DNA of 64,000 nt from JBBROS01 sp963752225 (GTDB taxonomy: Bacteria > Pseudomonadota > Alphaproteobacteria > Acetobacterales > Acetobacteraceae): contig CAVVXS010000016.1 of NCBI GenBank assembly GCA_963752225.1, positions 186,001 to 250,000 on the forward strand, in the 5' to 3' direction. Below the pieces are notes generated by a model. The model had not been told where the DNA came from and did no database searches. It saw only the letters and a list, made by a program, of their open reading frames with translations. A program made the position numbers and the translations under genes. Shown piece by piece: positions 50,353-59,019 of the stretch; the first letter of the stretch is position 1, and each line of letters opens with the position of its first letter.

Positions 50353-51642
50353 TTATGGCCGGCGAAACGCGACCACGCTTTCCACCCGGGCCGACCACAG
50401 GAATTGGTCGATCGCAACCGCGCTCGCAACGCGGTAGCCGGCTGCGAGCAGCACGCGCCCGTCGCGCAGCAAGGCCGCCGGGTTGCAGCTGACGTAGACG
50501 ATCGGCACGCCGGATGCGGCAAGCGCCGGCATCTGCGCCGCGGCACCACCGTAAGGCGGGTCGAGCACGACTGCCGCCGCGCCCTTCAGCTCTGCTGGCT
50601 GCAGCGGCTGTCGCGCGAGGTCGCGAGCCACCACGGCAACCCGTGGATTGCCGGCAGCCTTGAGCGCCGCCAGCGCGTCCGCGTCGCCTTCGAACGCCTG
50701 CACCCGGCCCCGCTCGGCCAGAGCGTGGCTCAGCGTGCCGCAGCCGGCGAACAGCTCGACGATGCGCGCTTTGCCGCTTGTCGTCGGCAGTGCCTCGACC
50801 GTGGCCTCCCGGATCGCGGCCTCGCCCTCGAGCGAGGCTTGCAGGAAAGCGCCGGGCGGAACCGGCGTGGCCCGGCCGGAGAATGCCGCCATCGACGGCT
50901 TGAGCAGGCAAGCGGGCTCGGCCAAGCCCCGTGGGCCCAACGCCCAGGCAATGCGGGACACGCGTTGGTTGCCGGCCAGCTCCGCCAAACGTTGCCGGTC
51001 ACGGGCTGTGATCGGCGCGTCGGTGCGCAGCAGCAGGTCGGGGCCGCCGTCGAGCAGGTTCACCGCCGCCGATGCTTCACGCTTCAGCCCGTCCAAGCTG
51101 CGCAGCACCGGCCGCAGCGCCTGGACCAATGCGAACAATGCCGGATGCAGCACCGGGCAGGCGGTCATGTCGACGATGTCGGCGGAGCGCTTGGCATTGA
51201 GGCCAATCAGGACGGCGCCGGACCGCTCGCGGCGGATTGCCAAATCCATCCGCCGGCGCGCCGAAGGGGGCGTCCGGATCAGCGGCGGCAGTTCGCCCGT
51301 GAATCCGAGCCGGCGCACGACGTCCGCCACCAGCCCCCGCTTCCAGGCGGCGTAGCCCGCATCGGCCATGTGTTGCAGCGAGCAACCGCCGCATGCGCCG
51401 AAATGCGGGCAGGGCGGACTGACCCGGTCGGCCGACGGGTCCAGCACCGTGGCGTCGGCGGCCCAGGCCTGGCCACGACGGGCAAGTGGCCCGGGCTGAA
51501 CGGTTTCGCCCGGCAACGTGCCGGCGAGGAACAGCGGCGTGCCGTCCGGCAGCGCCGCAACCCCGTCCCCATCGGCGCCTAGCGCGCCGACGCGGACCGG
51601 TTCAGGCGCCGAAGGCGGAAAGGCCGGTCTGGGCGCGGCCAA
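50353..51642 (-). CDS. RNA 5-methyluridine methyltransferase (RlmD/TrmA family)
   Basis: A 429-residue SAM-dependent enzyme that methylates uridine C5 in rRNA or tRNA. An N-terminal TRAM-like part precedes the iron-sulfur cysteines (CPHFGACGGCSLQHM plus ACPVLHP). The SAM site is in IVELFAGCGTLSHALAE, and the catalytic cysteine is in PIVYVSCNPAALLRDGR. The only usable start is TTG 51642, which overlaps the gcdH 3' end by 41 bases. The RlmC, RlmD and TrmFO-like roles cannot be separated by eye. Confidence 0.85.
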   Translation of the reverse strand: MAAPRPAFPPSAPEPVRVGALGADGDGVAALPDGTPLFLAGTLPGETVQPGPLARRGQAWAADATVLDPSADRVSPPCPHFGACGGCSLQHMADAGYAAWKRGLVADVVRRLGFTGELPPLIRTPPSARRRMDLAIRRERSGAVLIGLNAKRSADIVDMTACPVLHPALFALVQALRPVLRSLDGLKREASAAVNLLDGGPDLLLRTDAPITARDRQRLAELAGNQRVSRIAWALGPRGLAEPACLLKPSMAAFSGRATPVPPGAFLQASLEGEAAIREATVEALPTTSGKARIVELFAGCGTLSHALAERGRVQAFEGDADALAALKAAGNPRVAVVARDLARQPLQPAELKGAAAVVLDPPYGGAAAQMPALAASGVPIVYVSCNPAALLRDGRVLLAAGYRVASAVAIDQFLWSARVESVVAFRRP

Positions 51643-52843
51643 GGATCAGCGCATGCACGTCGTGCGTGCCCTCGTAGGTGTTGACCGCCTCGAGGTTCAT
51701 GACGTGACGGATGACGTGGTACTCGTCGGCGATGCCGTTGCCGCCGTGCATGTCGCGTGCGACCCGGGCGATATCGAGCGCCTTGCCGCAATTGTTGCGC
51801 TTCATCAGGCTGATCATCTCCGGCGCCGCTTGGCCCTCATCCATGAGTCGCCCGAGCCGCAGCGCGCCCTGCAGCCCGAGGGTGATCTCGGTCTGCATGT
51901 CGGCGAGCTTCTTTTGGATGAGCTGCGTCGCCGCCAGCGGGCGGCCGAACATCATGCGCTGCATGGTGTAGTCGCGGGCCGCGTGCCAGCAGAACTCGGC
52001 CGCGCCCAGCGAGCCCCAGGCGATACCGTAGCGGGCGTTGTTGAGGCAGGAGAACGGGCCGCGCAGCCCCTTCACGTTCAGCTCGTTGCCGGCCGGGACG
52101 AACACGTCCTGCATCATGATCATGCCGGTGGTCGACGCCCGGAGCGAGAACTTGCCCTCGATCTTCGGCGCTTCGAGGCCCTTCATGCCGCGCTCGAGCA
52201 CGTATCCCTTGATCTCGCCGGCGTCGTTCTTGGCCCAGACCACGAACACGTCGGCCAGCGGCGAGTTGGTGATCCAGGTTTTCGACCCGTTCACCACGAA
52301 GCCGCCGTCGACCGACTTGGCGCGGGTGCGCATACTGGCCGGGTCGGAGCCGGCGTCGGGCTCGGTCAGGCCGAAGCAGCCGACGAACTCGCCGGTCCGC
52401 AGCTTCGGCAGCACCCGGTCTTTGAGCTCGTCCGAGCCGTAGGCCCAGATCGGGTACATCACCAGCGAGGACTGCACGCTGAAGGCGCTCCGGTAGCCGC
52501 TGTCGACGCGTTCCACTTCCCGGGCGATCAGGCCGTAGGCGACGTAGCCGACGCCGGCGCAGCCATGGCTGTCGAGGGTGGCGCCGAGAAAGCCCATCTC
52601 GCCCATCTCGTTCATGATCTCGCGGTCGAACGTCTCATGGCGGTTGGCCATCAGCGCGCGCGGGAACAGCTTGTCCTGGCAATAGGCGTGCGCCGCGTCG
52701 CGCATCGCCCGCTCATCCTCGGTGAGCTGGCCGTCGAGCAGCAGGGCATCGTCCCATCGGAACGGTCCCATCTTGCGGGCCTTCGGGCCGGCCATCAATT
52801 CCGCAACCGCTTCGGGCGCCTGGACCGGCGTAACGACATTCAT
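51602..52843 (-). CDS. gcdH: Acyl-CoA dehydrogenase, probable glutaryl-CoA dehydrogenase
   Basis: A 413-residue FAD enzyme. The conserved signature FGLTEPDAGSDPASMRTRA, the flavin part WITNSPLADVFVVWAKND, and the C-terminal catalytic region NLEAVNTYEGTHDVHALILG are those of glutaryl-CoA dehydrogenases, which oxidise and decarboxylate glutaryl-CoA to crotonyl-CoA in lysine and tryptophan breakdown. The Glu of YEGT is the expected base. A GGGAGG site stands upstream of the ATG. It follows the helicase gene by 18 bases with no clear link between the two. Confidence 0.9.
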   Translation of the reverse strand: MNVVTPVQAPEAVAELMAGPKARKMGPFRWDDALLLDGQLTEDERAMRDAAHAYCQDKLFPRALMANRHETFDREIMNEMGEMGFLGATLDSHGCAGVGYVAYGLIAREVERVDSGYRSAFSVQSSLVMYPIWAYGSDELKDRVLPKLRTGEFVGCFGLTEPDAGSDPASMRTRAKSVDGGFVVNGSKTWITNSPLADVFVVWAKNDAGEIKGYVLERGMKGLEAPKIEGKFSLRASTTGMIMMQDVFVPAGNELNVKGLRGPFSCLNNARYGIAWGSLGAAEFCWHAARDYTMQRMMFGRPLAATQLIQKKLADMQTEITLGLQGALRLGRLMDEGQAAPEMISLMKRNNCGKALDIARVARDMHGGNGIADEYHVIRHVMNLEAVNTYEGTHDVHALILGRAQTGLSAFGA

Positions 52844-52861
52844 GCTGACCTCCCGGGTGGC

Positions 52862-54739
52862 TTATTCGGCGTCGGCGGCCGGGTCCGGCATCCGAGCCGA
52901 CCGCGAGCGTAGCAGCATGAACGCGGGCACGTCGTCGCCGAAGCCCACCACCGACGGGCCGAGGTCATCATCTCGGCGATAGTGCCGCCGCGGCTCCTCG
53001 CGCGCCCGCACCCGGTCGTCGAACCGAGGCGCGCGGTCGTCGCGGGGGGCGCGGAAGTCGTCGCGCGGCGCGGCGCGGGTTTCCTCTTCGATGCGGCGCC
53101 GCCCGTCGCCCCGCCGGCGCGGCAGCGGCGCGTCGTCCAGCGCCGGCTGCGGCGCATCGACCGGCATCGGAGCCGCCGCCGGCAACGTTGTCACCTCGGC
53201 CGCCGCGGCCTTGCCGCGGCTCCGGCGCGGCTTGCGGATCGGCGCGTCGCCGTCGCGAGCGGCCTCGCGCACCGGGAGCTTCGCCTTTTCCGGGCCGGGC
53301 TTGGCCACCGGCTTGCCAGCCGGTTTGCCGCGGGCGCGGCCACGACCGCGACGCTTCCCGTCATCCTCGTTGAACGGCAGGATGTCCATGCCTTCGACCG
53401 CGAAGCGCGGGATCTCGGCGCCGACCAGCTTCTCGATCGCGTGCACGAAGCCGGCATCGTCGGGGGTGGCCAGGGTGAAAGCATGCCCGGTCAGCCCGGC
53501 GCGGCCGGTGCGGCCAATTCGGTGAACGTAGTCCTCGGCATGAATCGGCACGTCGAAGTTGAACACGTGGCTCAGACCGCCGATGTCGATGCCGCGCGCC
53601 GCCACGTCGCTGCAGCACAGCAGCTGCACCTCGTTGGCCTTGAAGCGCGACAGGGTGGCGAACCGCTCGGGCTGGCTCATGTCGCCGTGCAGCTGGCCGA
53701 CGCTGAAGCCGTGCCGCTTGAGCGACTTGTAAAGGATGTCCACGTCGCGCTTGCGGTTGCAGAAGATCAGCGCGTTCTGCACCGGCTCCGCCTTCAGCAA
53801 CCGGCGCAGCGCCTCGCGCTTATCGAGGTCGTCCACCACCGTGAGGCCGGCGACGATCGTGGTCGCGACGCTCGCCGGGCGGCTGACGGTGATTTCCTTG
53901 GGGTTGGTCAGGAAGGCGTCGGCCAGGCGGCGGATTTCCGGCGCCATGGTCGCCGAAAAGAACAGCGTCTGCCGGGTGCGCGGCAAGAAGCCAACGATCT
54001 TCTCGACGTCGGGGATGAAGCCCATGTCGAGCATGCGGTCGGCTTCGTCGATCACCAGCAGCGCCGTGTCGGTCAGCAGCAGGCCGCCGCGCTCGAACAG
54101 ATCCATCAGCCGGCCCGGCGTCGCGATCAGCACGTCGACGCCCTTCATCAGCACGTCCTTCTGATCGTTGAGGCTTTCGCCGCCGATCAACAGAGCGTGG
54201 GTGAGCTTCAGGTGTTTGCCGTACTGGACGAAATTCTCCGCGACCTGCAGCGCCAGCTCGCGGGTCGGCTCCAGGATCAGGCTGCGCGGCATGCGCGCGC
54301 GGGACCGGCTGCCGGATAGGATGTCCAGCATCGGCAGCACGAAGCCGGCGGTCTTGCCGGTGCCGGTCTGCGCGCAGCCGAGCACGTCGCGGCCCATCAA
54401 CACGGACGGGATCGCCTGGGCCTGGATGGGCGTCGGCTGGCGGTAGCCCTTCTCAAGCAAGGCGCGCTGGATCTCTGGCGACAGTCCGAGGTCGGCGAAG
54501 CCGTTCGGCTCCTCCACCGGCTCGGTTGCCGGCGCTTCGGCTTCGGCTACGGCTGCCGTCTCGGCCGCGGCGGCAGACGGCGTGTCGGCATCGTCGTCTT
54601 CGGACGGGATCGGGGCGTCGCTCGGCGCCGCTTCGGCGACCTCGAGCGAGTTGGCCGGACGGTCGGCGGCCGAAGCGTCGGGCGTGGCATCCGTGGCGCC
54701 CGGGCCGATTTCCTCGGGTGCCACCGGCTCAGTTGTCAT
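52862..54739 (-). CDS. DEAD-box RNA helicase (RhlE-like)
   Basis: A 625-residue helicase. The Ala/Glu-rich N-terminus (about 80 residues) is disordered. The core shows the Q motif (GYRQPTPIQAQAIPSVL), AQTGTGKT, VIDEADRM, SAT and HRIGRTGRAG. The C-terminal 200 residues are Arg/Lys/Asp-rich low complexity (RRGRGRARGKPAGKP, RRIEEETRAAPRDDF), an RNA-binding tail. The ATG at 54739 has GGCGGA upstream; an in-frame TTG at 54820 would add 27 residues. A good promoter stands about 170 bases before it. Role: rRNA or mRNA remodelling, likely useful in the cold. Confidence 0.9.
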   Translation of the reverse strand: MTTEPVAPEEIGPGATDATPDASAADRPANSLEVAEAAPSDAPIPSEDDDADTPSAAAAETAAVAEAEAPATEPVEEPNGFADLGLSPEIQRALLEKGYRQPTPIQAQAIPSVLMGRDVLGCAQTGTGKTAGFVLPMLDILSGSRSRARMPRSLILEPTRELALQVAENFVQYGKHLKLTHALLIGGESLNDQKDVLMKGVDVLIATPGRLMDLFERGGLLLTDTALLVIDEADRMLDMGFIPDVEKIVGFLPRTRQTLFFSATMAPEIRRLADAFLTNPKEITVSRPASVATTIVAGLTVVDDLDKREALRRLLKAEPVQNALIFCNRKRDVDILYKSLKRHGFSVGQLHGDMSQPERFATLSRFKANEVQLLCCSDVAARGIDIGGLSHVFNFDVPIHAEDYVHRIGRTGRAGLTGHAFTLATPDDAGFVHAIEKLVGAEIPRFAVEGMDILPFNEDDGKRRGRGRARGKPAGKPVAKPGPEKAKLPVREAARDGDAPIRKPRRSRGKAAAAEVTTLPAAAPMPVDAPQPALDDAPLPRRRGDGRRRIEEETRAAPRDDFRAPRDDRAPRFDDRVRAREEPRRHYRRDDDLGPSVVGFGDDVPAFMLLRSRSARMPDPAADAE

Positions 54740-55047
54740 GGGTTCGGATCCGCCCCCTTGCGCAGAGTCCGGGGCCGCGTGCAGGGTCTCGTCCGCGGGG
54801 GCGGTGGAATGTTCGATCAAACGCAGGGTCTCGTTTCAGCGAGGGGTTCTCGGTGCGCACGGCGTGTCGATGCCGGGCGGGCGCAGCACTGGGCCGGGCT
54901 CACAGCGCGCATATCGGGAAACGAACCCGGAAAGTCAACCATTTCGGCTCATCATGGCCGAGTAGACGTCGACCGGCATGGGGCCGTCCTCCCGGTCTGG
55001 CCGGGGCCGGACGGGGTCGTGGTTCACCCGTTGGCGTCACTGCGCCG
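54740..55047. other. 308-base intergenic region between the helicase and glycosidase genes
   Basis: The divergent region between the DEAD-box helicase and the GH15 enzyme. It holds an in-frame upstream extension of the helicase (to TTG 54820) and a promoter-like pair for the minus strand (54910-54938). I see no small gene or repeat in the rest, and no clear promoter for the GH15 gene. Confidence 0.6.
54910..54938 (-). promoter_or_regulatory. Predicted promoter of the DEAD-box helicase
   Basis: On the minus strand TTGACT (54938-54933) is followed after exactly 17 bases by GATATG (54915-54910). The -35 is good and the -10 moderate. The distance to the helicase ATG is about 170 bases, leaving a long untranslated leader, a feature seen in cold-regulated helicase genes. 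Confidence 0.5.
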
Positions 55048-56892
55048 ATGAACGACAGCTTGAGCGAGCCGGTTACGGAGGCAGACGTGCCCGCGCAGGC
55101 CACCCAGCCGATCGAAGACTATGCGCTCATCGGCGATTGCCTGACCGGCGCCCTGGTCGGGCGCAACGGCAGCATCGACTGGCTGTGCCTGCCGCGATTC
55201 GACAGCGCCGCCTGCTTCGCCGCCCTGCTCGGCGCGCCGGAGCATGGCCGCTTTCTGATCGCCCCGGCCGAGCCCGGACCACCGGCCAAGCGCAGCTACC
55301 GCGGCCCCAGTCTGATCCTGGAGACGGTGTTCGAGACCGCAGCCGGCACCGTGGCACTGATCGACTTCATGGTGCCGGGCAGCACCAATTCCAGCATCGT
55401 CCGCATCGTCGAGGGCCGCAGCGGGCAGGTCGACATGCGGCTCGAGCTGGTGATGCGGTTCGATTACGGCGTCACCATCCCCTGGGTGACGCAACGCCGC
55501 GGCGGCAACGGCATCATCGCCATTGCCGGGCCAGAGATGGTGGTTCTCCGCACCGACGTGCCGCTGCGCGGCGAGGACATGAAAACGGTCGGCAATTTCA
55601 CCGTCGGCGCCGGCGAGCGGGTGCTGTTCACCCTGACCCACGGTCCGTCGCACTTGAAGCTGCCGCTCAGTCCCGATCCGGACGACGCGTTGTACGACAC
55701 CGAGCAATACTGGCAGCAGTGGTCGAGCCAGCTCGACTATGACGGCCCGGCGCGCGAGATGGTGCTGCGGTCGCTCGTCACGCTGAAAGGCCTGACCTAC
55801 GCGCCGACCGGCGGCATCGTCGCGGCGGCCACCACGTCCTTGCCGGAACAGGCGGGCGGCACGCGCAACTGGGATTACCGGTTCTGCTGGCTGCGGGATG
55901 CGGTCATCACCTTGTTCGCCTTCATGGGAGCCGGCTTCAAGTCGGAAGCGCAGTTCTGGGCGCAATGGCTGCACCGCAGCGTCGCCGGCAGCCCGGCGCA
56001 GCTGCAGATCATGTATGGCCTCGGCGGCGAGCGGCGGCTGGACGAGATGGAGCTGCCGTGGCTGCCGGGCTATGGCGGCGCCACCCCCGTGCGCACCGGC
56101 AACGCCGCCGCGGCGCAGCTGCAGCTCGACGTCTATGGCGAGGTGATGGGCGCGTTGCATGCCGCCCGCAGCATCGGCGTGCTGGACGGCGAGGCCTGGT
56201 CGATGCAACGCGGCATGCTCGAGCACCTCGAGACCGTCTGGATCCAGCCCGACGAGGGCATGTGGGAAACCCGCGGCGGCCCGCGGCACTTCACCTTCAG
56301 CAAGGTCATGGCCTGGACGGCGTTCGACCGCGGCATCCGCGACGTCGAGAAATACGGCTTCGAAGGCGACGTCGAACGCTGGCGCGCGCTGCGCGACACC
56401 ATCCACGAGCGGGTTTGCCGCGAGGGTTTCAACGCGGAGCTCAACAGCTTCACCCAGAGCTTCGGCGACACCGCGCTCGACGCCAGCCTGCTGCTGATCC
56501 CGAGCACCGGATTCCTGCCGGCCGACGACCCGCGCATGGTGGGCACCGTCGCCGCCATCGAGGGCAGCCTGATGCAGAACGGCTTCGTCCTGCGCTACCG
56601 GGCGGAGGACCACGCGGACGGCTTGCCGGACGGGGAGGGCGCGTTCCTGGCCTGCTCGTTCTGGCTGGCCTCGGTGCTGCACATGCAGGGACGGCGCGAC
56701 GAGGCGCTGGCCTTGTTCGACCGCCTGATCGGCCTGTGCAACGACGTCGGCCTGCTCAGCGAGGAGTACGACCCGGCCGGCCACCGGTTCCTCGGCAACT
56801 TCCCGCAGGCGTTCAGCCACGTCGCCCTCGTCAGCACGGCGATGCGGCTGGCCGGGCAGCACCCGATGATGCCGGGCGCCGAGGTGACCTGA
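55048..56892 (+). CDS. Glycoside hydrolase family 15 protein (glucoamylase/trehalase-like)
   Basis: A 614-residue protein. The N-terminal beta-sandwich domain (DYALIGDCLTGALVGRNGSI, DWLCLPRFDSAACFAALLG) is followed by an (alpha/alpha)6 barrel containing GTRNWDYRFCWLRDA and a later catalytic region LLSEEYDPAGHRFLGNFPQA. This layout fits bacterial GH15 enzymes that cleave alpha-glucosides, including trehalose in some. No signal peptide, so probably cytosolic. The ATG at 55048 is the first in the conserved frame. It ends 21 bases before the convergent phosphoesterase gene, with a GC-rich hairpin between. Confidence 0.9.
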   Translation: MNDSLSEPVTEADVPAQATQPIEDYALIGDCLTGALVGRNGSIDWLCLPRFDSAACFAALLGAPEHGRFLIAPAEPGPPAKRSYRGPSLILETVFETAAGTVALIDFMVPGSTNSSIVRIVEGRSGQVDMRLELVMRFDYGVTIPWVTQRRGGNGIIAIAGPEMVVLRTDVPLRGEDMKTVGNFTVGAGERVLFTLTHGPSHLKLPLSPDPDDALYDTEQYWQQWSSQLDYDGPAREMVLRSLVTLKGLTYAPTGGIVAAATTSLPEQAGGTRNWDYRFCWLRDAVITLFAFMGAGFKSEAQFWAQWLHRSVAGSPAQLQIMYGLGGERRLDEMELPWLPGYGGATPVRTGNAAAAQLQLDVYGEVMGALHAARSIGVLDGEAWSMQRGMLEHLETVWIQPDEGMWETRGGPRHFTFSKVMAWTAFDRGIRDVEKYGFEGDVERWRALRDTIHERVCREGFNAELNSFTQSFGDTALDASLLLIPSTGFLPADDPRMVGTVAAIEGSLMQNGFVLRYRAEDHADGLPDGEGAFLACSFWLASVLHMQGRRDEALALFDRLIGLCNDVGLLSEEYDPAGHRFLGNFPQAFSHVALVSTAMRLAGQHPMMPGAEVT

Positions 56893-56909
56893 GGCGGCCG
56901 GGAGCCGCC
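56893..56909. terminator. Short hairpin between convergent genes
   Basis: GGCGGC (56893-56898) pairs with GCCGCC (56904-56909) across a 5-base loop, just after the GH15 stop and before the end of the phosphoesterase gene. It is small and lacks a T-run. Confidence 0.35.
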
Positions 56910-56913
56910 CCGT

Positions 56914-58341
56914 CTACTGCAGCAGGTTGCGGAAGTTGGCGTTCCTGCCGTCCAGCAGCCCGAGCGGCTGCACCTCGAAGCGGTCTTCGATCGTGCGCAG
57001 GATGCTGCCGAAATCATACTGCGTGTGGTCCACGAAGCCGCGCCGCACGGTCGGGCCAATGGCGATCAGCGGGACCCGGATGCCCGGGCCCCAGCGGTCG
57101 CGCACCGGCGGGGCCACGTGGTCCCAGAAGCCGCCATGCTCGTCATAGGTGACGATGATCAGCATGTCGGCGTATTGCGGGCTCGCCTGCAGTTTGGCGA
57201 CGAGGTCGGCCAGGTGCTCGTCGCCGTCGGTGATGTTGGCATAGCCGGGGTGCAGGTTGAGTTCGCCGATCGGCTTGTAGAACACCACCGGCGGCAACGT
57301 GCCCGAGGCGATCGCGGCGTAGAGGTCCTTCAGGTCCTTCAGGTGCTTCTTCTGCCCCTCCGTGCCCGGCGCGAGGTCGCGGAAGAAGGCGAGCGGCTGG
57401 TGATGGTACTGGAACAACGGGTCCGGCTTGCCGGCCATGGCGTTGTCGTAGCCGCCCGAATACCACGCCCAATCGACCCCCGCCGCGTCCAGCCGGTCGC
57501 CGATGTGCGGCATGTCCTGTGGCGGCACCAGCAGGCTTTGGTCGGTGTCGGACGGGGCGTGCAGGTAGACGGACCGGCTGGTGTTGATCGCGAACCCGTC
57601 CGGCGACACCTGGCCGTCGCGCAGCAGGTGCCCCTGGTCGTCCACCTTGGCGACGATCTTCTCCGGCGCGTTCGGCCACTGGAACGCCTGGGCGCAGACC
57701 AGGAAGGAGTGGTTGAGGAACGAGCCGCCGAACGCCGAGTGAAACATGTTGTCGCCCAGGGTGTACTCGCGGGCGAGCTTCCAATGCTCGGAGCTCGACA
57801 GGTCGTAGTATCCCATCACCAGCCCGCCGGCGTCGGAGATCGCGGCGAAACGGTCCATCCGGCCGCCATGGATCTGGTCCTGCTCTTGGTAGAAGCGGTG
57901 CACGAGGTCGCCGGTGGCGACGTTGGCGGGCACGCTCTGGTCGATGCGGAACGGACCGTTGGGGATCTCGGCGGGGAAACGCATATCCACCGCGGCCGGG
58001 CGCATGTTGGTGTTCTTGACCGGGGGCAGCATCGCATAGGCGTTGCCGTTCGGGCCGGTCTGGATCGCATGCGGCCCTGCCTGGCTCAGCCCGTTGGCGC
58101 CTGGAAACGTGCCGAACATGTTGTCGAAGCTGCGGTTCTCCTCGAAGATGACGACGACGTGGCCGATCCGGCGCAACGGGTCGTCGGGTTCGAGCCGCGG
58201 CGAGCGGGCGGCCAGGTCCTGCGCGCCGGGCGGCGGGATGGCGTTAGAGGTTTGGGCGAGCGCTGTCGTCGCCAGCAGGGGCGTCGCCAGCAGGGGCGTC
58301 GCCAGCAGGACGGGCAGCAGGCAAAGGGCGGCGATGCGCAT
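56914..58341 (-). CDS. Secreted phosphoesterase (phospholipase C / AcpA acid phosphatase family)
   Basis: A 475-residue exported hydrolase. The signal peptide contains a threefold repeat (LLATPLLATPLLATT) and ends near ALAQ. The mature domain begins with VVIFEENRSFDNMFGTFPG, the hallmark of the phospholipase C and AcpA phosphoesterase family. Later metal-site parts are NHSFLVC, DGDEHLADLV and TYDEHGGFWDHVAPP. Its substrate may be a phospholipid or other phosphoester. Its start codon overlaps the start of a divergent gene (shared CATG), so each promoter must lie inside the other gene. Confidence 0.88.
   Translation of the reverse strand: MRIAALCLLPVLLATPLLATPLLATTALAQTSNAIPPPGAQDLAARSPRLEPDDPLRRIGHVVVIFEENRSFDNMFGTFPGANGLSQAGPHAIQTGPNGNAYAMLPPVKNTNMRPAAVDMRFPAEIPNGPFRIDQSVPANVATGDLVHRFYQEQDQIHGGRMDRFAAISDAGGLVMGYYDLSSSEHWKLAREYTLGDNMFHSAFGGSFLNHSFLVCAQAFQWPNAPEKIVAKVDDQGHLLRDGQVSPDGFAINTSRSVYLHAPSDTDQSLLVPPQDMPHIGDRLDAAGVDWAWYSGGYDNAMAGKPDPLFQYHHQPLAFFRDLAPGTEGQKKHLKDLKDLYAAIASGTLPPVVFYKPIGELNLHPGYANITDGDEHLADLVAKLQASPQYADMLIIVTYDEHGGFWDHVAPPVRDRWGPGIRVPLIAIGPTVRRGFVDHTQYDFGSILRTIEDRFEVQPLGLLDGRNANFRNLLQ
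58267..58310 (-). repeat. 15-base tandem repeat in the phosphoesterase signal peptide
   Basis: The unit CGTCGCCAGCAGGGG occurs nearly three times in a row. On the coding strand it encodes the five-residue block ATPLL, so copy-number change would lengthen or shorten the signal peptide in frame. Confidence 0.85.
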
Positions 58342-58819
58342 GCGGCAGTGGTTCCGTGACAAAGGTCGGGCGGCGTCACGCTATGGTGCGCTGCTGTTCC
58401 TGGTCAATGTCGGCATCGTGACGATCCGTCCGGCGGAGGCGACCAGCGTCGCCGACGTGCTAGCGGCCCAAGCGGCGCTGACGGTGCCGCCGGGCATGAG
58501 CGACACCGATTGGCGGGCCTGGCGGGCGACGCACGAAGCCGAGCTGCAGCGGGCGCATGCCGTGCTCATGCTGGCGCACGCGGTCGAGGAAACCGTGATC
58601 ACCACGCAGCAGGCCGCCTTCGCGCGCATGGGCGCGACGTTCATCTGCAATTACGACGAGGAAAGCCGCCCGGACTTCGCGGCCCTGGTCGATCGGTTCG
58701 TGGCGGAGGGCGCCAAGGCGCACGGCCTCACCGAGGCGGCGGCACGGCCGCGCCTGCTGCAGACCGACGTGACCGACATGCTGCCGATCGCTCTGCTCTC
58801 CTATTATCGCTGCCCGTAG
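58334..58819 (+). CDS. Hypothetical exported protein
   Basis: A 161-residue protein of unknown family. The N-terminus has a charged part (MRMRQWFRDKGRAASR) followed by a hydrophobic run YGALLFLVNVGIVTI and AEA, which looks like a signal peptide. The rest is helical and polar, with the ends TFICNYDEESRPDFAALVDR and MLPIALLSYYRCP; two cysteines could pair. The start is ATG 58334 or 58340; both overlap the divergent phosphoesterase start. A GTG at 58418 would lose the signal. It is followed by a 43-base dispersed repeat. Confidence 0.6.
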   Translation: MRMRQWFRDKGRAASRYGALLFLVNVGIVTIRPAEATSVADVLAAQAALTVPPGMSDTDWRAWRATHEAELQRAHAVLMLAHAVEETVITTQQAAFARMGATFICNYDEESRPDFAALVDRFVAEGAKAHGLTEAAARPRLLQTDVTDMLPIALLSYYRCP

Positions 58820-58827
58820 TGGCGACG

Positions 58828-58870
58828 CAGGGCTCTGCCCTGCACCCGCTGGGGCCGGCGGCCCCAGACC
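58828..58870 (-). repeat. 43-base dispersed double-hairpin repeat, copy 2
   Basis: Read on the minus strand it has the same order as the copy at 16412-16454: TGGGGCC/GGCCCCA hairpin, GCGGGT link, CAGGGC/GCCCTG hairpin. Differences fall mostly in paired positions, so both stems are kept. It lies 9 bases after a stop codon. Confidence 0.7.
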
Positions 58871-58912
58871 CGCTATATCCGTCGTCTAGGACTGTGGGCC
58901 TAAAGCCAATTC

Positions 58913-58941
58913 TTTACCGGCACGAACACGCGCCTTATACA
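58913..58941 (+). promoter_or_regulatory. Predicted promoter of the methyltransferase gene
   Basis: TTTACC (58913-58918) and TATACA (58936-58941) are 17 bases apart, about 80 bases before the methyltransferase ATG. A moderate match to the sigma-70 pattern. Confidence 0.4.
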
Positions 58942-59019
58942 GGTCTGCTGCGTGCGGTCGATGCGAGGTCGTGATGGCACGCCGCGCCGCTCGCATGCCG
59001 GGGAGGATGCTCGACGACG

